Source of the DNA: Marinobacter sp. F4218
GTDB lineage: Bacteria; Pseudomonadota; Gammaproteobacteria; Pseudomonadales; Oleiphilaceae
Length of the DNA stretch: 64,000 nt
NCBI RefSeq assembly: GCF_019443085.1
Contig: NZ_JAHZIL010000003.1
Coordinates: 992,001 to 1,056,000 of the forward strand
Reading direction: 5' to 3'
In this document: positions 35,965 to 47,361 of the stretch, in pieces
Layout: every line of letters begins with the position of its first letter
Numbering within the stretch: the first letter of the stretch is position 1
Position numbers and translations under genes: made by a program
The notes under the pieces: model-generated
What the model saw: the letters and a program-made list of their open reading frames with translations, nothing else
What the model was told of the DNA's origin: nothing
The model's database searches: none

Positions 35965-37043
35965 CAGCGCACCTCCACTGCATCGCCGTCGGTCAGGCGC
36001 GTCATACCCGCGTACACCACCTGGTCTCCGGGAGCGAGTGCGTCGGAACGGACCACGACACGCTCACCGATCACCCGCTCAACGGTCACCGGGATACGCC
36101 TCGCTTCCCCGCCACGCACCCGGAACACACCGGTACCCTCGGCCATCCGGATCACCGACAGCAGCGGCACCGTGGTTGCCGAGGTTCTTACCGGCGTAAT
36201 CCCGACCTCGACCGGTTCACCCGGCTCCAGGGTATTCACCGGCACGCTGACCAGGACCGGATGCAGTTCGCCGCGCACCGCCCCCGCCTGTGCGATTTCG
36301 ACCACCGATCCAGTCTGCTGGGGACGGCTTCGGTCCTGCACCGACCAGACCGGCAACTCCTGCTCCAGTGCCACATGATCCAGCAGGTATGCGGGAACAC
36401 GGACCTCCACTTCCCGCCCCTGTGGCGAGGACAGACGCATCACCGGCTGGCCGGCAGCAACAAATTCGTCCGGTTCGACCAGCAGGGCCTCAACCCGTCC
36501 GGCAAAAGGCGCACGCAATGTGCTCTCGTTCAGGAGTTGCGTGGCTTCGGCAAGGGCGGCCTTAGCGGTGGCCACGCTGGCCCGGAGCGAATCCCTTCTG
36601 GCTGCAATCTGTTCCAGACTCTGCTCGGACACCACCCCGCGTTCATGCAGCCGGCTCGAACGATCCCATTCGCGCCGGGCCTGCTCATACCGGGTATTCA
36701 GTTCCTCCAGCTTGGCCCGGGCCGAATCCCGTGCCGGCGCCAGCGCGGGATTGTAGACGCGGGCCAGCAAATCACCCGCAGCCACCCGCTGGCCCAGCTC
36801 CACCGCACGCTCCTTCAGGGTACCGCTCACCTGAAACGTCAGTGTTGCCCGCTGTGTCGCCCGAACAATCCCGGAAAAACGCAGGGGAACACCCTCCACC
36901 TGGCCCCCAGTCACCTCGGCGACACGCACCGATACCTTTGGTTCCTTGGTCTCGGATGACACATCACCGGCCTTGCATCCGGCCAGCACCATTGAAAATA
37001 CAACGAGGGAAACAGCGGCAAATGACTGGGTAAATGGCTTCAT
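35964..37043 (-). CDS. efflux RND transporter periplasmic adaptor (membrane fusion) lipoprotein
   Basis: A 359-residue adaptor with a lipoprotein signal (VVFSMVLAGC, Cys23). It has the usual order of beta-barrel, lipoyl half (GTLKERAVELGQRVAAGDLLA), alpha-hairpin (about 100-170, ARAKLEELNTRYEQARREW), second lipoyl half and membrane-proximal domain. It connects the RND pump to an outer-membrane channel encoded elsewhere. It is divergent from the tetR gene and starts about 80 bases from the palindromic sites. Confidence 0.93.
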   Translation of the reverse strand: MKPFTQSFAAVSLVVFSMVLAGCKAGDVSSETKEPKVSVRVAEVTGGQVEGVPLRFSGIVRATQRATLTFQVSGTLKERAVELGQRVAAGDLLARVYNPALAPARDSARAKLEELNTRYEQARREWDRSSRLHERGVVSEQSLEQIAARRDSLRASVATAKAALAEATQLLNESTLRAPFAGRVEALLVEPDEFVAAGQPVMRLSSPQGREVEVRVPAYLLDHVALEQELPVWSVQDRSRPQQTGSVVEIAQAGAVRGELHPVLVSVPVNTLEPGEPVEVGITPVRTSATTVPLLSVIRMAEGTGVFRVRGGEARRIPVTVERVIGERVVVRSDALAPGDQVVYAGMTRLTDGDAVEVR

Positions 37044-37115
37044 GATCAGTCCTTTCGTCCATATTCATGTTGGTGGTAGGTACCCGCTCCGTCGGAAACC
37101 CAAAAGATGCATATG

Positions 37116-37144
37116 GACATAATGTCATTCTTTGACATTTTGTC
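37116..37144. promoter_or_regulatory. TetR-type operator cluster between the pump and its regulator
   Basis: AATGTCA (37121-37127) and TGACATT (37133-37139) form an inverted repeat with a 5-base spacer. Overlapping it are two related half-size palindromes, GACATAATGTC (37116-37126) and GACATTTTGTC (37134-37144), 18 bases apart. This is a typical layout for two TetR dimers controlling both divergent genes. Confidence 0.65.
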
Positions 37145-37209
37145 AATAATCAGCTTTTATCCACTTTCAGGTATGATGCCCCTGCAGTCGCAGACAAATG
37201 GAAGACGCC

Positions 37210-37842
37210 ATGAGTGAACCGCTTAAGACCCGTCGAGAACGGGAGAAACAGGCCCGATACGATGCCATTCTTGATGCCGCCGAACTGGTATTTTCAGAGA
37301 AAGGCTACGAGCGAACCTCAATGGACGACATCGCCCGCACCGCCAGCCTCAGCCGGGCGCTGCTGTATGTGTACTTCAAGGACAAGGCGGCCATTCAACG
37401 AGGCATCATGCTGCGGGCGGGCCAAAGCCTGACTGCGCACTTTCAGGACGCGAAAGCAACCGCCGATACCGGTCTGGAGCAGATTTCAGCCATGGGCGAG
37501 GCGTATTACCGGTTTTATCAGGAGGAGCCGGATTACTTTTCCGCACTGACCCAGGCGTCAACGGCTATGGCGGAAGCCGACGAAAGTCAGGCCGAGGAAA
37601 TGTATTGCTCGAAGGCCGAGCTGATGGAACTGATGATTGGCGCCATCCGCCAGGGACTTGAGGATGGCACCATGAGCCGGGAGAGGATCACGGACCCGGT
37701 GCAGACGGCACTCTACCTGCGCGGGGCCCTGCACGGGGTCATACTGCTGTGCCAGTCGGAGCTGAGAGACAGCGAAACCTTCTCCGCCGATGCCCTGATT
37801 CGCCACACCATGGACATGCTGACGTCTTCGATCGCGGCCTAG
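37210..37842 (+). CDS. TetR/AcrR-family transcriptional repressor
   Basis: A 210-residue regulator with an N-terminal helix-turn-helix (about 15-60: [20 protein letters not shown], then [16 protein letters not shown]) and a helical ligand-binding domain. The ATG at 37210 is preferred because GGAAG lies five bases before it; an in-frame ATG four codons earlier lacks such a site. It is divergent from the RND pump genes and probably represses them and itself. Its stop shares CTAG with the convergent astB stop. Confidence 0.9.
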   Translation: MSEPLKTRREREKQARYDAILDAAELVFSEKGYERTSMDDIARTASLSRALLYVYFKDKAAIQRGIMLRAGQSLTAHFQDAKATADTGLEQISAMGEAYYRFYQEEPDYFSALTQASTAMAEADESQAEEMYCSKAELMELMIGAIRQGLEDGTMSRERITDPVQTALYLRGALHGVILLCQSELRDSETFSADALIRHTMDMLTSSIAA

Positions 37843-39179
37843 AGCTGAAAATCGTAGATCGATCCGAGGCCGAGGATACCGGTCAACTCGTCGAGGGCCT
37901 TGCGCACTTCCTGGAGCAGCATCGGATCCGCCAGGTCTTCCTGTGAGAGCCGGTCCCGATAGTGGGCTTTCACCCAGGTCGTCAGGCGCTCATACAAGGC
38001 ATCGGTCAGCAGAACCCCGCGATGCATGGCCTGCAGCTCATCATCGGACAGCACCACCCGCAATCGCAGGCAGGCCGGTCCGCCTCCATTACGCATGGAC
38101 TGTTTCACATCAAACACTTCCACCGAGGTAATCGGGCCGCCGGAGTTAACCAGCTCGTCCAGGTACCGACTGACCGACGTCACTTCCCGACATTCCCCCG
38201 GCACCGCCAGTAACATGCCATCCTGAGTATTCAACAACTGGCTGTTGAACAGGTAGGAGGCCACCGCATCCTCAATGGGCACCTCGGCACTGGTGACCCG
38301 AACGGCTTCCAGCTCGGTCCCGGTCAGCCGGGAACGAATACCCGCGAGCACCTGCTCTTCCTCGAGAAAAGCCATCTCGTGGTAGAACAACGTGTTGCCA
38401 TTGCCCACGGCAATCACGTCGTTGTGGAACACGCCGGCGTCGATGGCTTCCGGGTTCTGCTGGCCAAAAACAACATTCTGATCCTTAAGCCCATGCAGTC
38501 GGGCAATGGCTTGCGAGGCTTCCAGGGTCTGGCGGGCGGGAAATTTCTTTGGCGCCGGCGCCTGTTCATTGAAGGCGATCTGGCCGTAAACGAAGAGTTC
38601 AACCCCGGGCTCTCCGTAACGACCGCACAGCCGGGTATGGTTGGCCGCCCCTTCATCCCCAAACTGCCCGACTGACGGCAGCGCCGGATGATGTGCGAAA
38701 TAGCCTTCGTCCGCGAAGATTGACTTCAGCGACCGCCCGGTGACCACATGTTCAATAGAACGGTGAAACTTCGCGCTCAGGTTTGCCGGGGTAAAATGAA
38801 CCCGATGGTCGCGGGTATCAGCACTCGGAGAAACCGTCGCGGCGTTGGCGGTCCACATGGTCGAGGCGGACGAAACCGCGGCCAGAATTGATGGACTGGC
38901 CTTGGCCACGCTTTCAAGGATTTGGCTGTCGGTGCCTTCGAAGCCAAGCTTCCTGAGAGTCGGAATGTGCGGGCGCTCGTGTGGAGGCAGAACTCCCTGC
39001 ACATAACCCCGATCTGCCAGGCGCTTCATTTTTGCCAGGCCCTGGAGCGCTGCCTCTTTCGGATTGGACTCTGCTCGCACATTCGATTTTGAGGCAACGT
39101 TACCCCAGGAAAGCCCCGCGTAGTTGTGGGTGGGGCCGACCAGACCGTCGAAATTTGCTTCTACCGCGTGCTTCACCAT
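37839..39179 (-). CDS. astB: N-succinylarginine dihydrolase
   Basis: AstB converts succinylarginine to succinylornithine, two ammonia and CO2, the second step of the pathway. The 446-residue protein of the amidinotransferase fold starts with the family signature [18 protein letters not shown]. It has [11 protein letters not shown] with a catalytic His and ends with the nucleophile Cys in [12 protein letters not shown]. It is the last gene of astC-aruF-aruG-astD-astB. Confidence 0.96.
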   Translation of the reverse strand: MVKHAVEANFDGLVGPTHNYAGLSWGNVASKSNVRAESNPKEAALQGLAKMKRLADRGYVQGVLPPHERPHIPTLRKLGFEGTDSQILESVAKASPSILAAVSSASTMWTANAATVSPSADTRDHRVHFTPANLSAKFHRSIEHVVTGRSLKSIFADEGYFAHHPALPSVGQFGDEGAANHTRLCGRYGEPGVELFVYGQIAFNEQAPAPKKFPARQTLEASQAIARLHGLKDQNVVFGQQNPEAIDAGVFHNDVIAVGNGNTLFYHEMAFLEEEQVLAGIRSRLTGTELEAVRVTSAEVPIEDAVASYLFNSQLLNTQDGMLLAVPGECREVTSVSRYLDELVNSGGPITSVEVFDVKQSMRNGGGPACLRLRVVLSDDELQAMHRGVLLTDALYERLTTWVKAHYRDRLSQEDLADPMLLQEVRKALDELTGILGLGSIYDFQL

Positions 39180-39196
39180 CGCTGTCGGTTCCGTTC

Positions 39197-40735
<1,539 letters not shown>

Positions 40736-41857
40736 TCAGCTCTTCGAGGAACGGCTGCGATGTTCCCGAACCCTGTCGTCCGCTTTGTCTTGCCCTCTGT
40801 AAGTGTTAATGGGCAGAGGACCATTGTCTTTCAACGGTGCCAGTCGGACCGGATCACCGGACTCCACTTGCAGCGCCTCGGCCACCGCCGGAGGCATCTT
40901 GACGGTATCGGGGCCAATGCAGCTGGCCGGTATCGTGGTCACACGAAAATCCCTGAACGAGCGGTTGGACACCATCACCCGCTCACGGGCAGGCACATCC
41001 AGGTCAACGGGGTTTTGTGTGATCATCGCGTACCGGTTCACGGAATCCCTTACCGTCCGGACGTTATGCACGAACGCCTCGACCACCGGCCCACCATCGA
41101 AGATATCCACCATCCCGTTGAAGTTGAAACCTTCCGCCTGGAGCATCCTGAGCGCCGGTGCGGTATTCTCATGCACGCGACCAACCACGGCGCGGGCAGA
41201 GTCCGGCAGCATCGGCAGGTAGATTGGGTACTTGGGCATGAGTTCTGCGATGAAGGCCTTATTACCAAGCCCCGAGAGCATATCGGCCTCGCTGAACTCC
41301 ATGTCAAAGAACTTGCTGCCCAAGGCATCCCACAGGGGACTGCGGCCATGCTGGTCGGATACCCCACGCATCTCGGCAAACACCTTCTCGGAGAAATGCT
41401 TGCGGAACTCGTCCAGGTACATGAACCGGCAACGCGACAGCAGAAGACCGCAGCCTCCGCCCTTGTATTCATCGGACAACAGCAGCGAGCAGATTTCGCT
41501 GGTATCGGTCATGTCGTTGGAAAGATGCAGAGTGGGCGTCCGCACGTGAACCCCCAATTCTCTGGAGGCGTTCACCGTTACGCTCAGCCGGTAATTATAG
41601 AACACCTCGTCCAGCCCGACCCTCGCCTGAATACCGCTGATACCCACGGCTTTCTTCTTCTCGGTATCTTCCAGCGCAAACAGGTACAGGCCGGCTTCCG
41701 GCGCACAGCGCTGATTGAACGTTTCCCGGGCATGGGCAATCTTTTTCTGCAGCAGTTCGCGATCTGCTGGCAGGGTCGTCAGCCCCTTCCCGGCGTTCTG
41801 CGCCATGGTGTAAAGATCATCAAGATCGTTTTCCTGGAGCGGGCGAATCACCAGCAT
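40736..41857 (-). CDS. astA: arginine N-succinyltransferase (beta-type subunit)
   Basis: A GNAT-like acyltransferase transferring succinate from succinyl-CoA to arginine. The 373-residue protein starts MLVIRPLQENDLDDLYTMAQ; a longer open frame upstream is not family sequence. Diagnostic segments include SNDMTDTSEICSLLL, MEFSEADMLSGLGNKAFIAE and the pocket FDGGPVVEAFVHNVRTVRDS. Together with the neighbouring homologue it forms the AruF/AruG heteromer known from pseudomonads, so aruG is an equally valid name. A polar, basic C-terminal tail ends the protein. Confidence 0.93.
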   Translation of the reverse strand: MLVIRPLQENDLDDLYTMAQNAGKGLTTLPADRELLQKKIAHARETFNQRCAPEAGLYLFALEDTEKKKAVGISGIQARVGLDEVFYNYRLSVTVNASRELGVHVRTPTLHLSNDMTDTSEICSLLLSDEYKGGGCGLLLSRCRFMYLDEFRKHFSEKVFAEMRGVSDQHGRSPLWDALGSKFFDMEFSEADMLSGLGNKAFIAELMPKYPIYLPMLPDSARAVVGRVHENTAPALRMLQAEGFNFNGMVDIFDGGPVVEAFVHNVRTVRDSVNRYAMITQNPVDLDVPARERVMVSNRSFRDFRVTTIPASCIGPDTVKMPPAVAEALQVESGDPVRLAPLKDNGPLPINTYRGQDKADDRVREHRSRSSKS

Positions 41858-41885
41858 GTAACGCCCTCCTTCCGGGTTGGTGTCG

Positions 41886-42902
41886 TCATAAAGGCGCAAT
41901 CCTTACCGCGTCGCCGGCAGTCTTGCCCAGCAACGTCCAGGTTTTCACTGACACCTTGAGTTCGTCGTCCAGGGTTTCTTCCACGTGCGTTAATGCGCAC
42001 CGGAAGTCTGAAGCTTCGCCGGCGGCAATGAGACAGAGGTCTCCGGCTTCGTCATGCCGGCCATGCAGGGTTTTGCGATGGCTGGTCACCAGGGTGCGAA
42101 GCGAATCCGTACGGGCCTCCAGCACCGGCCCGGCGTCGAAAATATCGAGGTAGCAACCGGCATGAAAGCCCTCGCGCTGCAACAACTCGAAATTCGGCGC
42201 CGTCAAAGTATGGGCCTGCCCCAGAGCCGACTGGGCCTCTTCGGTCAGTAAGGTTACGTAGATCGGATTGGGCGGCATCAGTTCGGCAATAAAGGTCTTG
42301 CTCAACACGGCCGAGTACTGATCCGCGGTCTCAAAATCCATGTTGAAGAAGTGCCGGGCGAGGCTGTCCCAGAATGGCACACTGCCATCGTCTGCCTGCA
42401 CACCCTGAATCTCAACGACCACCCGCGATGAAAACCAGTCCCGATGCTCGGCAATGAACAGTATCCGGGCACGTGACAACAGCTCGAATGCGTCGGTGTT
42501 GCGAAGTTCCGGGCGGATGGAGAAGGAGCAGAGCAGGGTCTGATCGGTCAGGGAGTGGGAAGGATACAGCACCTCAACACGGCGCGACACACCCAGCTCG
42601 TGGGAAGCGTGAATCAGGGCATCGCGCCGATAGTTGTAGAACGGCTGGCCGTTGCCTGCACGGGCATCAATGCCAGCCGTGCCGTCCACGGACCCGGTGA
42701 CCGTATTCTCGAGAACGAAAAGAAATCTCGGCGCCTCGCTGGCCGGAACCTTGCCGGCAAACGACGCCAGGGAGTGCTCTATTTTCTGCGCAAGGGCCTC
42801 CGACTGTTTGGGCAGGGTCGAGGAAAGGCGGGCACCCTGGGTGCCCGCGATCTCGAGTATCTGTTCCAAATCAGCCGGTTGCGCCGGACGTACAAGCCAC
42901 AT
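41886..42902 (-). CDS. aruF: arginine/ornithine succinyltransferase, alpha-type subunit
   Basis: A 338-residue paralogue of the neighbouring succinyltransferase, with parallel segments: MWLVRPAQPADLEQILEIA, SHSLTDQTLLCSFSI, MDFETADQYSAVLSKTFIAE and FDAGPVLEARTDSLRTL. In pseudomonads this AruF subunit gives the heteromer activity on ornithine as well as arginine. It lies 9 bases after astC and 28 bases before the beta subunit gene, within the operon. Confidence 0.93.
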   Translation of the reverse strand: MWLVRPAQPADLEQILEIAGTQGARLSSTLPKQSEALAQKIEHSLASFAGKVPASEAPRFLFVLENTVTGSVDGTAGIDARAGNGQPFYNYRRDALIHASHELGVSRRVEVLYPSHSLTDQTLLCSFSIRPELRNTDAFELLSRARILFIAEHRDWFSSRVVVEIQGVQADDGSVPFWDSLARHFFNMDFETADQYSAVLSKTFIAELMPPNPIYVTLLTEEAQSALGQAHTLTAPNFELLQREGFHAGCYLDIFDAGPVLEARTDSLRTLVTSHRKTLHGRHDEAGDLCLIAAGEASDFRCALTHVEETLDDELKVSVKTWTLLGKTAGDAVRIAPL

Positions 42903-42911
42903 ATTGACTCC

Positions 42912-44126
42912 TTACGCCGTCAGCTTCTTCACCGCCGTTTCAAATCGCTCAAGCGCATCTTCAATGTCGGATTCCGGAATGATCAGCGAAGGCGCCAGAC
43001 GGACAACGTTCGGGCCAGCCACCAGTACCATCACCCCTTCATCAAGACCCGCGTTGAGGAAATCCTTGGCCTTGCCCTTCCACGCTTCGGTCAGCACACA
43101 ACCCAGCAGCAGGCCCGCACCACGAACCTCGCTGAACACGCCATAGCGTTCCCCGATGTCCATCATGCCCTTGCGCAGGCGATCCGACCGGGCCTTCACG
43201 CCCTTCAGAATATCTGGCTGACTGACCGTGTCGACGACTTTCTGCGCGACGGCACAGGCCAACGCGTTGCCGCCATAAGTGCTGCCGTGGGTGCCCACAC
43301 CGAGGCTGGCCGCCACCTTGGCGGTGGTCAACATGGCAGCAACCGGGAAGCCACCGCCCAATCCTTTGGCACTGGACAGGATATCGGGGACCACGCCATA
43401 CATTTCGTAGGCGTACAGATGCCCGGTCCGGCCCACACCGGACTGGACTTCATCGAAAACCAGGAGGGCGTTGTTATCGTCACACAGTCGGCGCAGCCCC
43501 TTCAGGAATTCCGGATCCGCGGGCATGACTCCGCCCTCACCCTGAATCGGCTCGACCACCACAGCACAGGTCTTCTCTTTAGAGATCAGCTTCTTCACCG
43601 ATTCCAGATCATTGAAATCAGCGTGGTGAATGCCACCGGGTGCCGGCTCGAAACCTTCGAGATACTTGGGCTGCCCACCGACACTGACGGTGAACAGGGT
43701 GCGACCGTGGAAAGCATTCTTGAAGGAAATAATCTCGTTCTTTTCGGGCCCGTAATGCTCCCAGGCATAGCGACGGGCCAGCTTGAATGCCGCCTCGTTG
43801 GCTTCGCCGCCCGAGTTTGCAAAGAACACACGCTCGGCGAAGGTGAGGTCGCACAGCGTCTTGGCAAGACGCAGCGCCGGCTCGTTAGTCATAACATTGG
43901 ACAGGTGCCAGAGTTTTTCTGCCTGGTCCTGCAATGCCCCGAGAAGACCCGGATGGGTATGCCCAAGACAGGTTACCGCGATGCCGCCCTGGAGATCGAC
44001 GAATTCCCGACCCTCCTGATCCCAGATGCGGGAGCCTTCGCCTCGAACCGGAATGATTGAACCGGGGGCGTAATTGGGGACCATGACTTCATTGAAAAGT
44101 TCGCGAGTGACGGGCTCTCTGTTCAT
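42912..44126 (-). CDS. astC: succinylornithine/acetylornithine aminotransferase
   Basis: A 404-residue class III PLP aminotransferase converting succinylornithine to the semialdehyde (third step), probably also able to act as ArgD. It has [13 protein letters not shown] near the N-terminus, [14 protein letters not shown], the PLP-binding [13 protein letters not shown] and the Schiff-base Lys in [12 protein letters not shown]. It heads the catabolic operon. The 100 bases upstream (44127-44226) must hold its promoter, but I see no clear regulator site there. Confidence 0.93.
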   Translation of the reverse strand: MNREPVTRELFNEVMVPNYAPGSIIPVRGEGSRIWDQEGREFVDLQGGIAVTCLGHTHPGLLGALQDQAEKLWHLSNVMTNEPALRLAKTLCDLTFAERVFFANSGGEANEAAFKLARRYAWEHYGPEKNEIISFKNAFHGRTLFTVSVGGQPKYLEGFEPAPGGIHHADFNDLESVKKLISKEKTCAVVVEPIQGEGGVMPADPEFLKGLRRLCDDNNALLVFDEVQSGVGRTGHLYAYEMYGVVPDILSSAKGLGGGFPVAAMLTTAKVAASLGVGTHGSTYGGNALACAVAQKVVDTVSQPDILKGVKARSDRLRKGMMDIGERYGVFSEVRGAGLLLGCVLTEAWKGKAKDFLNAGLDEGVMVLVAGPNVVRLAPSLIIPESDIEDALERFETAVKKLTA

Positions 44127-44226
44127 AAATCTCTCTCGGGAATCGCGGTTGGACGCACTACGATAGTAAAGTTACCGCACCGGGCAAGTAAGTACGTATG
44201 CGGATGCATCTTTTATGATACGCCAC

Positions 44227-45678
44227 TCAGGGCATAAGAACATCCGGTTCACCGACCGCCGGCAATTCAATAATTTTCCGATCCCTGCCATCCCGCCCCA
44301 TCAACGCCTTGATGAGAAGCTTGTAGGAATCCAGGTCAAACGTGACCGCCTGGCCTCGCAGGGACAGTTCATGGGCATCACTCTCCTCATGCACCGTTGC
44401 GACATGCATCCAGTTATAGACCACCAGGATGTCGGTTCGCCCGGCCAACCGGTCGCGCTCGACCACGCCTACCGGCCCTTTCCATGGCCAGGTCTGCAAA
44501 CGCAAACTGTGGAACGCGATCTGGGTTCGAAGATTATAACGGGTCACATCCTCCTGCCCTTCACAGGCCCCCTTGCAGCGCCCGAGTGCCCGCTGGAAAC
44601 AGGCGCCAGCATGATCAGGCTCCAGCCCCAGCAGGCGGTTGCACAAGTCATTTTTCGTGGCGATGCCGCTTAGCGCACGTTCGGCGTCACGTTTGCTTCG
44701 GAACAAACCGAAATAGTCACCCAACCGGTGCGGCTCGATCTCCCGAACCAGACGCGCCTGTAGGAAACCTTCGTCGTTTTCGCTCAACTCGATACTCACC
44801 AGGTTTTTGGCAGCGCGGGACCGACGGTTGAACATCGGCTTCAAAGTCTTGATCTGTTTGAGCTCCAACAGCAGCGCGCCCAATTCTCCGGCGGTTTCGG
44901 TCCAGTCCACCCTGCGGAGGCTCTCGGACATCCGTACACCGCGACTGGTGTTGTGATCTCCGGAAAAATGGGAAGCGACCCGCTGGGCGATGCTGGTGCT
45001 TTTGCCAACATAGAGCAGCACATCATTCTCACCGTAAAACCGGTACACACCGGGCCCCACCGGCAGGTCCTTAAGCGTATCCAGGGGCAGGTGCGAGGGA
45101 ATGCTTGGGCGCTGGAGCAGGTCCCCGATTGCCTGCTCCAGTCGCCCATCGCCTTTGTCCATCCGGGCATGGAGGAAAAACGACAGCATCGCCTCGACAT
45201 CCCCCATGGCCCGGTGACGCTGCACCCGGGCCAGCCCATGGCGCTCAATCAGGGCATCCATGTTGTGCCGGTGAAATTCCGGGTAAAGCCGGCGGGACAA
45301 CTTTACCGTGCACAGCACCCTGGCGGAGAATACGCGCCCCAGCCTGCGAAACTCGGATTTGATAAAGCCGTAGTCAAAACGGGCGTTGTGAGCAACGAAC
45401 ACCGTGCCCTCGAGTTGCGCCTCCAGGTCGTCGGCAACATCTGCGAACAACGGGGCGTCCGATACCATCTCATTGGAAATGCCCGTAAAGTTCTCTATAA
45501 ACCGGGAGATACGAGTCTCGGGATTCAACAGGGTCTGCCACTCCCCAACCGCTTCTCCGGCACGCCAGAAACGAATACCAATCTCGGTAATCCGGTCACG
45601 CGAAGAGTTGCCTCCCGTCGTTTCGATGTCGAGAAACGCGAAAGTGGTGTCTTGCAGATATGTACTTTCGGAGGTCAT
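44227..45678 (-). CDS. 3'-5' exonuclease fused to a GIY-YIG (UvrC/Cho-like) nuclease domain
   Basis: A 483-residue two-domain protein. Residues ~5-180 are a DEDDh exonuclease of the DnaQ/epsilon type: Asp and Glu in FAFLDIETTGG, Asp in AHNARFDYGF, and HRAMGDVEA for His and Asp. Residues ~200-290 are a GIY-YIG domain (GPGVYRFYGENDVLLYVGKS ... RVASHF), followed by a UvrC-like region with NRRSRAAKN. Similar fusions are annotated as exonuclease/Cho-like proteins and may act in nucleotide excision repair. The start MTSESTYLQ is chosen over a codon 18 bases upstream. It is a single gene between ast and the porin. Confidence 0.9.
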   Translation of the reverse strand: MTSESTYLQDTTFAFLDIETTGGNSSRDRITEIGIRFWRAGEAVGEWQTLLNPETRISRFIENFTGISNEMVSDAPLFADVADDLEAQLEGTVFVAHNARFDYGFIKSEFRRLGRVFSARVLCTVKLSRRLYPEFHRHNMDALIERHGLARVQRHRAMGDVEAMLSFFLHARMDKGDGRLEQAIGDLLQRPSIPSHLPLDTLKDLPVGPGVYRFYGENDVLLYVGKSTSIAQRVASHFSGDHNTSRGVRMSESLRRVDWTETAGELGALLLELKQIKTLKPMFNRRSRAAKNLVSIELSENDEGFLQARLVREIEPHRLGDYFGLFRSKRDAERALSGIATKNDLCNRLLGLEPDHAGACFQRALGRCKGACEGQEDVTRYNLRTQIAFHSLRLQTWPWKGPVGVVERDRLAGRTDILVVYNWMHVATVHEESDAHELSLRGQAVTFDLDSYKLLIKALMGRDGRDRKIIELPAVGEPDVLMP

Positions 45679-45840
45679 GGAACGATTGTACGCCAATTAA
45701 TCAACCGCAGATGTCTGTCAAACAAGGAAAAGCGGCTATAGACATTCGTCTAAATAATGTGTGAATTCATTTGAATTGTCACAAATTCGTAACTACCTTG
45801 TTTCTGGGTCCAACAACAATAATGTGTGGAGACAACAACG

Positions 45841-46983
45841 ATGCAAAGCAACAAATTAAGAACGGCAATTCGTGCGACGGCAGCAGCAGCAGTATTGGGC
45901 GTGGCTGGACAAGCCGGCGCCGTCAGCTTCACCGCTGGCGATTACGACATGGCCGTTTATGGTTACGCGCGCCTGAACGCCAGTTACGATATCGACAGTA
46001 ACCAGGCGCTCAGTACCCGTTCGGGCTCCTACGCTGGTCTCGCAGGTAACGACAACGCGGCCGAAGGTCACTTCGGCGCTGACGCTTTCCAGAGCCGGAT
46101 CGGCGTTAAGGCCACCAGCCCCGAAGGCGTAATGGTTAACGTGGAAGGTGACTTCCGTGGTGGTGGCGGCGGCAGCCTCCGTCTGCGTCACGCTTACGGC
46201 TCCTACATGAACGTTCTGGCCGGTCAGACCTGGTCGAACTACACCAGTTTCGTCGGCAACACCTCAACCCTCGACTTCGACTCGCTTCCGGGCGTAGCAG
46301 GCTACCAGAGCCGCATCCCCCAGGTTCGTTACACCACTGGTCCGCTGTCACTCTCCCTTGAGGATCCGCGCTCCAGCTTCGTAACAGATGCAGCCAACGG
46401 CATTCAGAAGCAGTCCATGCCGTCGCTGACGGCTCGCCTGGAAGATTCCGCCGGCGGCCTGTCGTACTCCGCAGCCGTCCTGGCACATCAGGTGGGCTAT
46501 GACGACGGCACCAACGATGAATCGTCCTTCGGTTTCGCGACCTTCGTCGCAGGTAAGATCGCGCTGACCGATATGTTCACCATCCAGGGCAGCCTGTCCT
46601 ACACTGACGGCGCGAACAGCTACCTGTACCGCTCTGGTGAGAACTTCGGTGCCGCCAGCGCCTATGTTGACCCAGCCTCTGGTGATGTCGAAACCATCAC
46701 CGGCTACGGCGGCACCATTGGCACCGGCATCAGCCTGGGCGGCGGTCGCAGCATCAACGTCGGCTACGGCATGGTCACCGTTGACTGGGACGACGCGGAA
46801 GCCGATGGCGTTGCAGTCGCTGACCAGAGTGAAACCAACTCTGCGATCATGGCCAACTACCAGTGGACACCAGTCAAGAACGTCATGATGGGTGTCGAAT
46901 ACGCACTGCTGGACCGTGAAAACGTTGATGGCACCGACGGCGATGCGAGCCGCATCCTGTTTGCCGCGCAGTACAACTTCTAA
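45841..46983 (+). CDS. outer-membrane porin
   Basis: A 380-residue trimeric-porin-like beta-barrel. A signal peptide (about 1-26, ATAAAAVLGVAGQAGA) precedes alternating strands such as YGYARLNASYDID and RIGVKATSPEGVMVNVEGDF, and the chain ends in AAQYNF with the C-terminal Phe recognised by the BAM machinery. The ATG at 45841 has GGAG nine bases upstream; a GTG in frame 15 bases earlier is less likely. It is a lone gene closed by a strong terminator. Solute preference cannot be told. Confidence 0.9.
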   Translation: MQSNKLRTAIRATAAAAVLGVAGQAGAVSFTAGDYDMAVYGYARLNASYDIDSNQALSTRSGSYAGLAGNDNAAEGHFGADAFQSRIGVKATSPEGVMVNVEGDFRGGGGGSLRLRHAYGSYMNVLAGQTWSNYTSFVGNTSTLDFDSLPGVAGYQSRIPQVRYTTGPLSLSLEDPRSSFVTDAANGIQKQSMPSLTARLEDSAGGLSYSAAVLAHQVGYDDGTNDESSFGFATFVAGKIALTDMFTIQGSLSYTDGANSYLYRSGENFGAASAYVDPASGDVETITGYGGTIGTGISLGGGRSINVGYGMVTVDWDDAEADGVAVADQSETNSAIMANYQWTPVKNVMMGVEYALLDRENVDGTDGDASRILFAAQYNF

Positions 46984-47010
46984 GCTCCTTTAGAAGTTAA
47001 CTCAGGGAAG

Positions 47011-47035
47011 GCCCCGGCATTTGCCGGGGCTTTTT
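47011..47035 (+). terminator. Rho-independent terminator of the porin gene
   Basis: GCCCCGGC (47011-47018) and GCCGGGGC (47023-47030) form an 8-bp GC stem with a 4-base loop, followed by TTTTT. Confidence 0.93.
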
Positions 47036-47144
47036 CGTTCCATCCCGGTGCAAACGGCACCGTCTTGAACCATACCACCCTCGCACCCTACGCTACGCCA
47101 AACTTCATCCTAATAAATTCAGAAACTTAGCAGCTGGACCTTTT

Positions 47145-47160
47145 TGGCATGGCTGATGCT
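47145..47160 (+). promoter_or_regulatory. sigma-54-like (-24/-12) promoter of the mini-gene
   Basis: TGGCATGGCTGATGCT has GG (47146-47147) and GC (47158-47159) exactly 10 bases apart, as sigma-54 promoters require, and TGGCA at the -24 block is intact. The -12 block is ATGC rather than TTGC. Transcription would begin near 47171, leaving a ~60-base leader with a small CGGAG/CTCCG hairpin. Confidence 0.45.
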
Positions 47161-47231
47161 TTAAATACCTTGCAAGGAATGCGACGGAGACACTCCGCCC
47201 TGTTCAGCTTATTAACCAATGAGGTGACACG

Positions 47232-47342
47232 ATGAAAAAAGCCAAAGACCAGAACCTGCTGTTTGAACTGACCCAGCCTTACGAAGCGGCAACCATGCAG
47301 GACCTGCACGATTACTTTGACTGGATGTTCTTCGCCAACTGA
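47232..47342 (+). CDS. 36-residue mini-protein of unknown function
   Basis: A very short open frame below usual annotation limits. It begins MKKAKDQNLLFELTQPYEA and ends MQDLHDYFDWMFFAN before TGA. AGGTGA lies six bases before the ATG, a sigma-54-like promoter lies upstream and a strong terminator 19 bases after the stop, so the whole reads as a self-contained unit of about 230 bases. The N-terminus is basic and the C-terminal third is aromatic and amphipathic (Tyr, Phe, Trp), suggesting membrane or protein binding. There are no cysteines and no signal peptide. It matches no peptide family I know. Alternatively the transcript could be a regulatory RNA that also carries a peptide. Confidence 0.6.
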   Translation: MKKAKDQNLLFELTQPYEAATMQDLHDYFDWMFFAN

Positions 47343-47361
47343 ATTCCGACCACACAAAAAA

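Noticed and set aside
47232..47342. The mini-protein as a PqqA-type peptide precursor
   Set aside because: Its end (FFAN) recalls PqqA, but the essential Glu-x3-Tyr pair is missing and no pqq genes are nearby.
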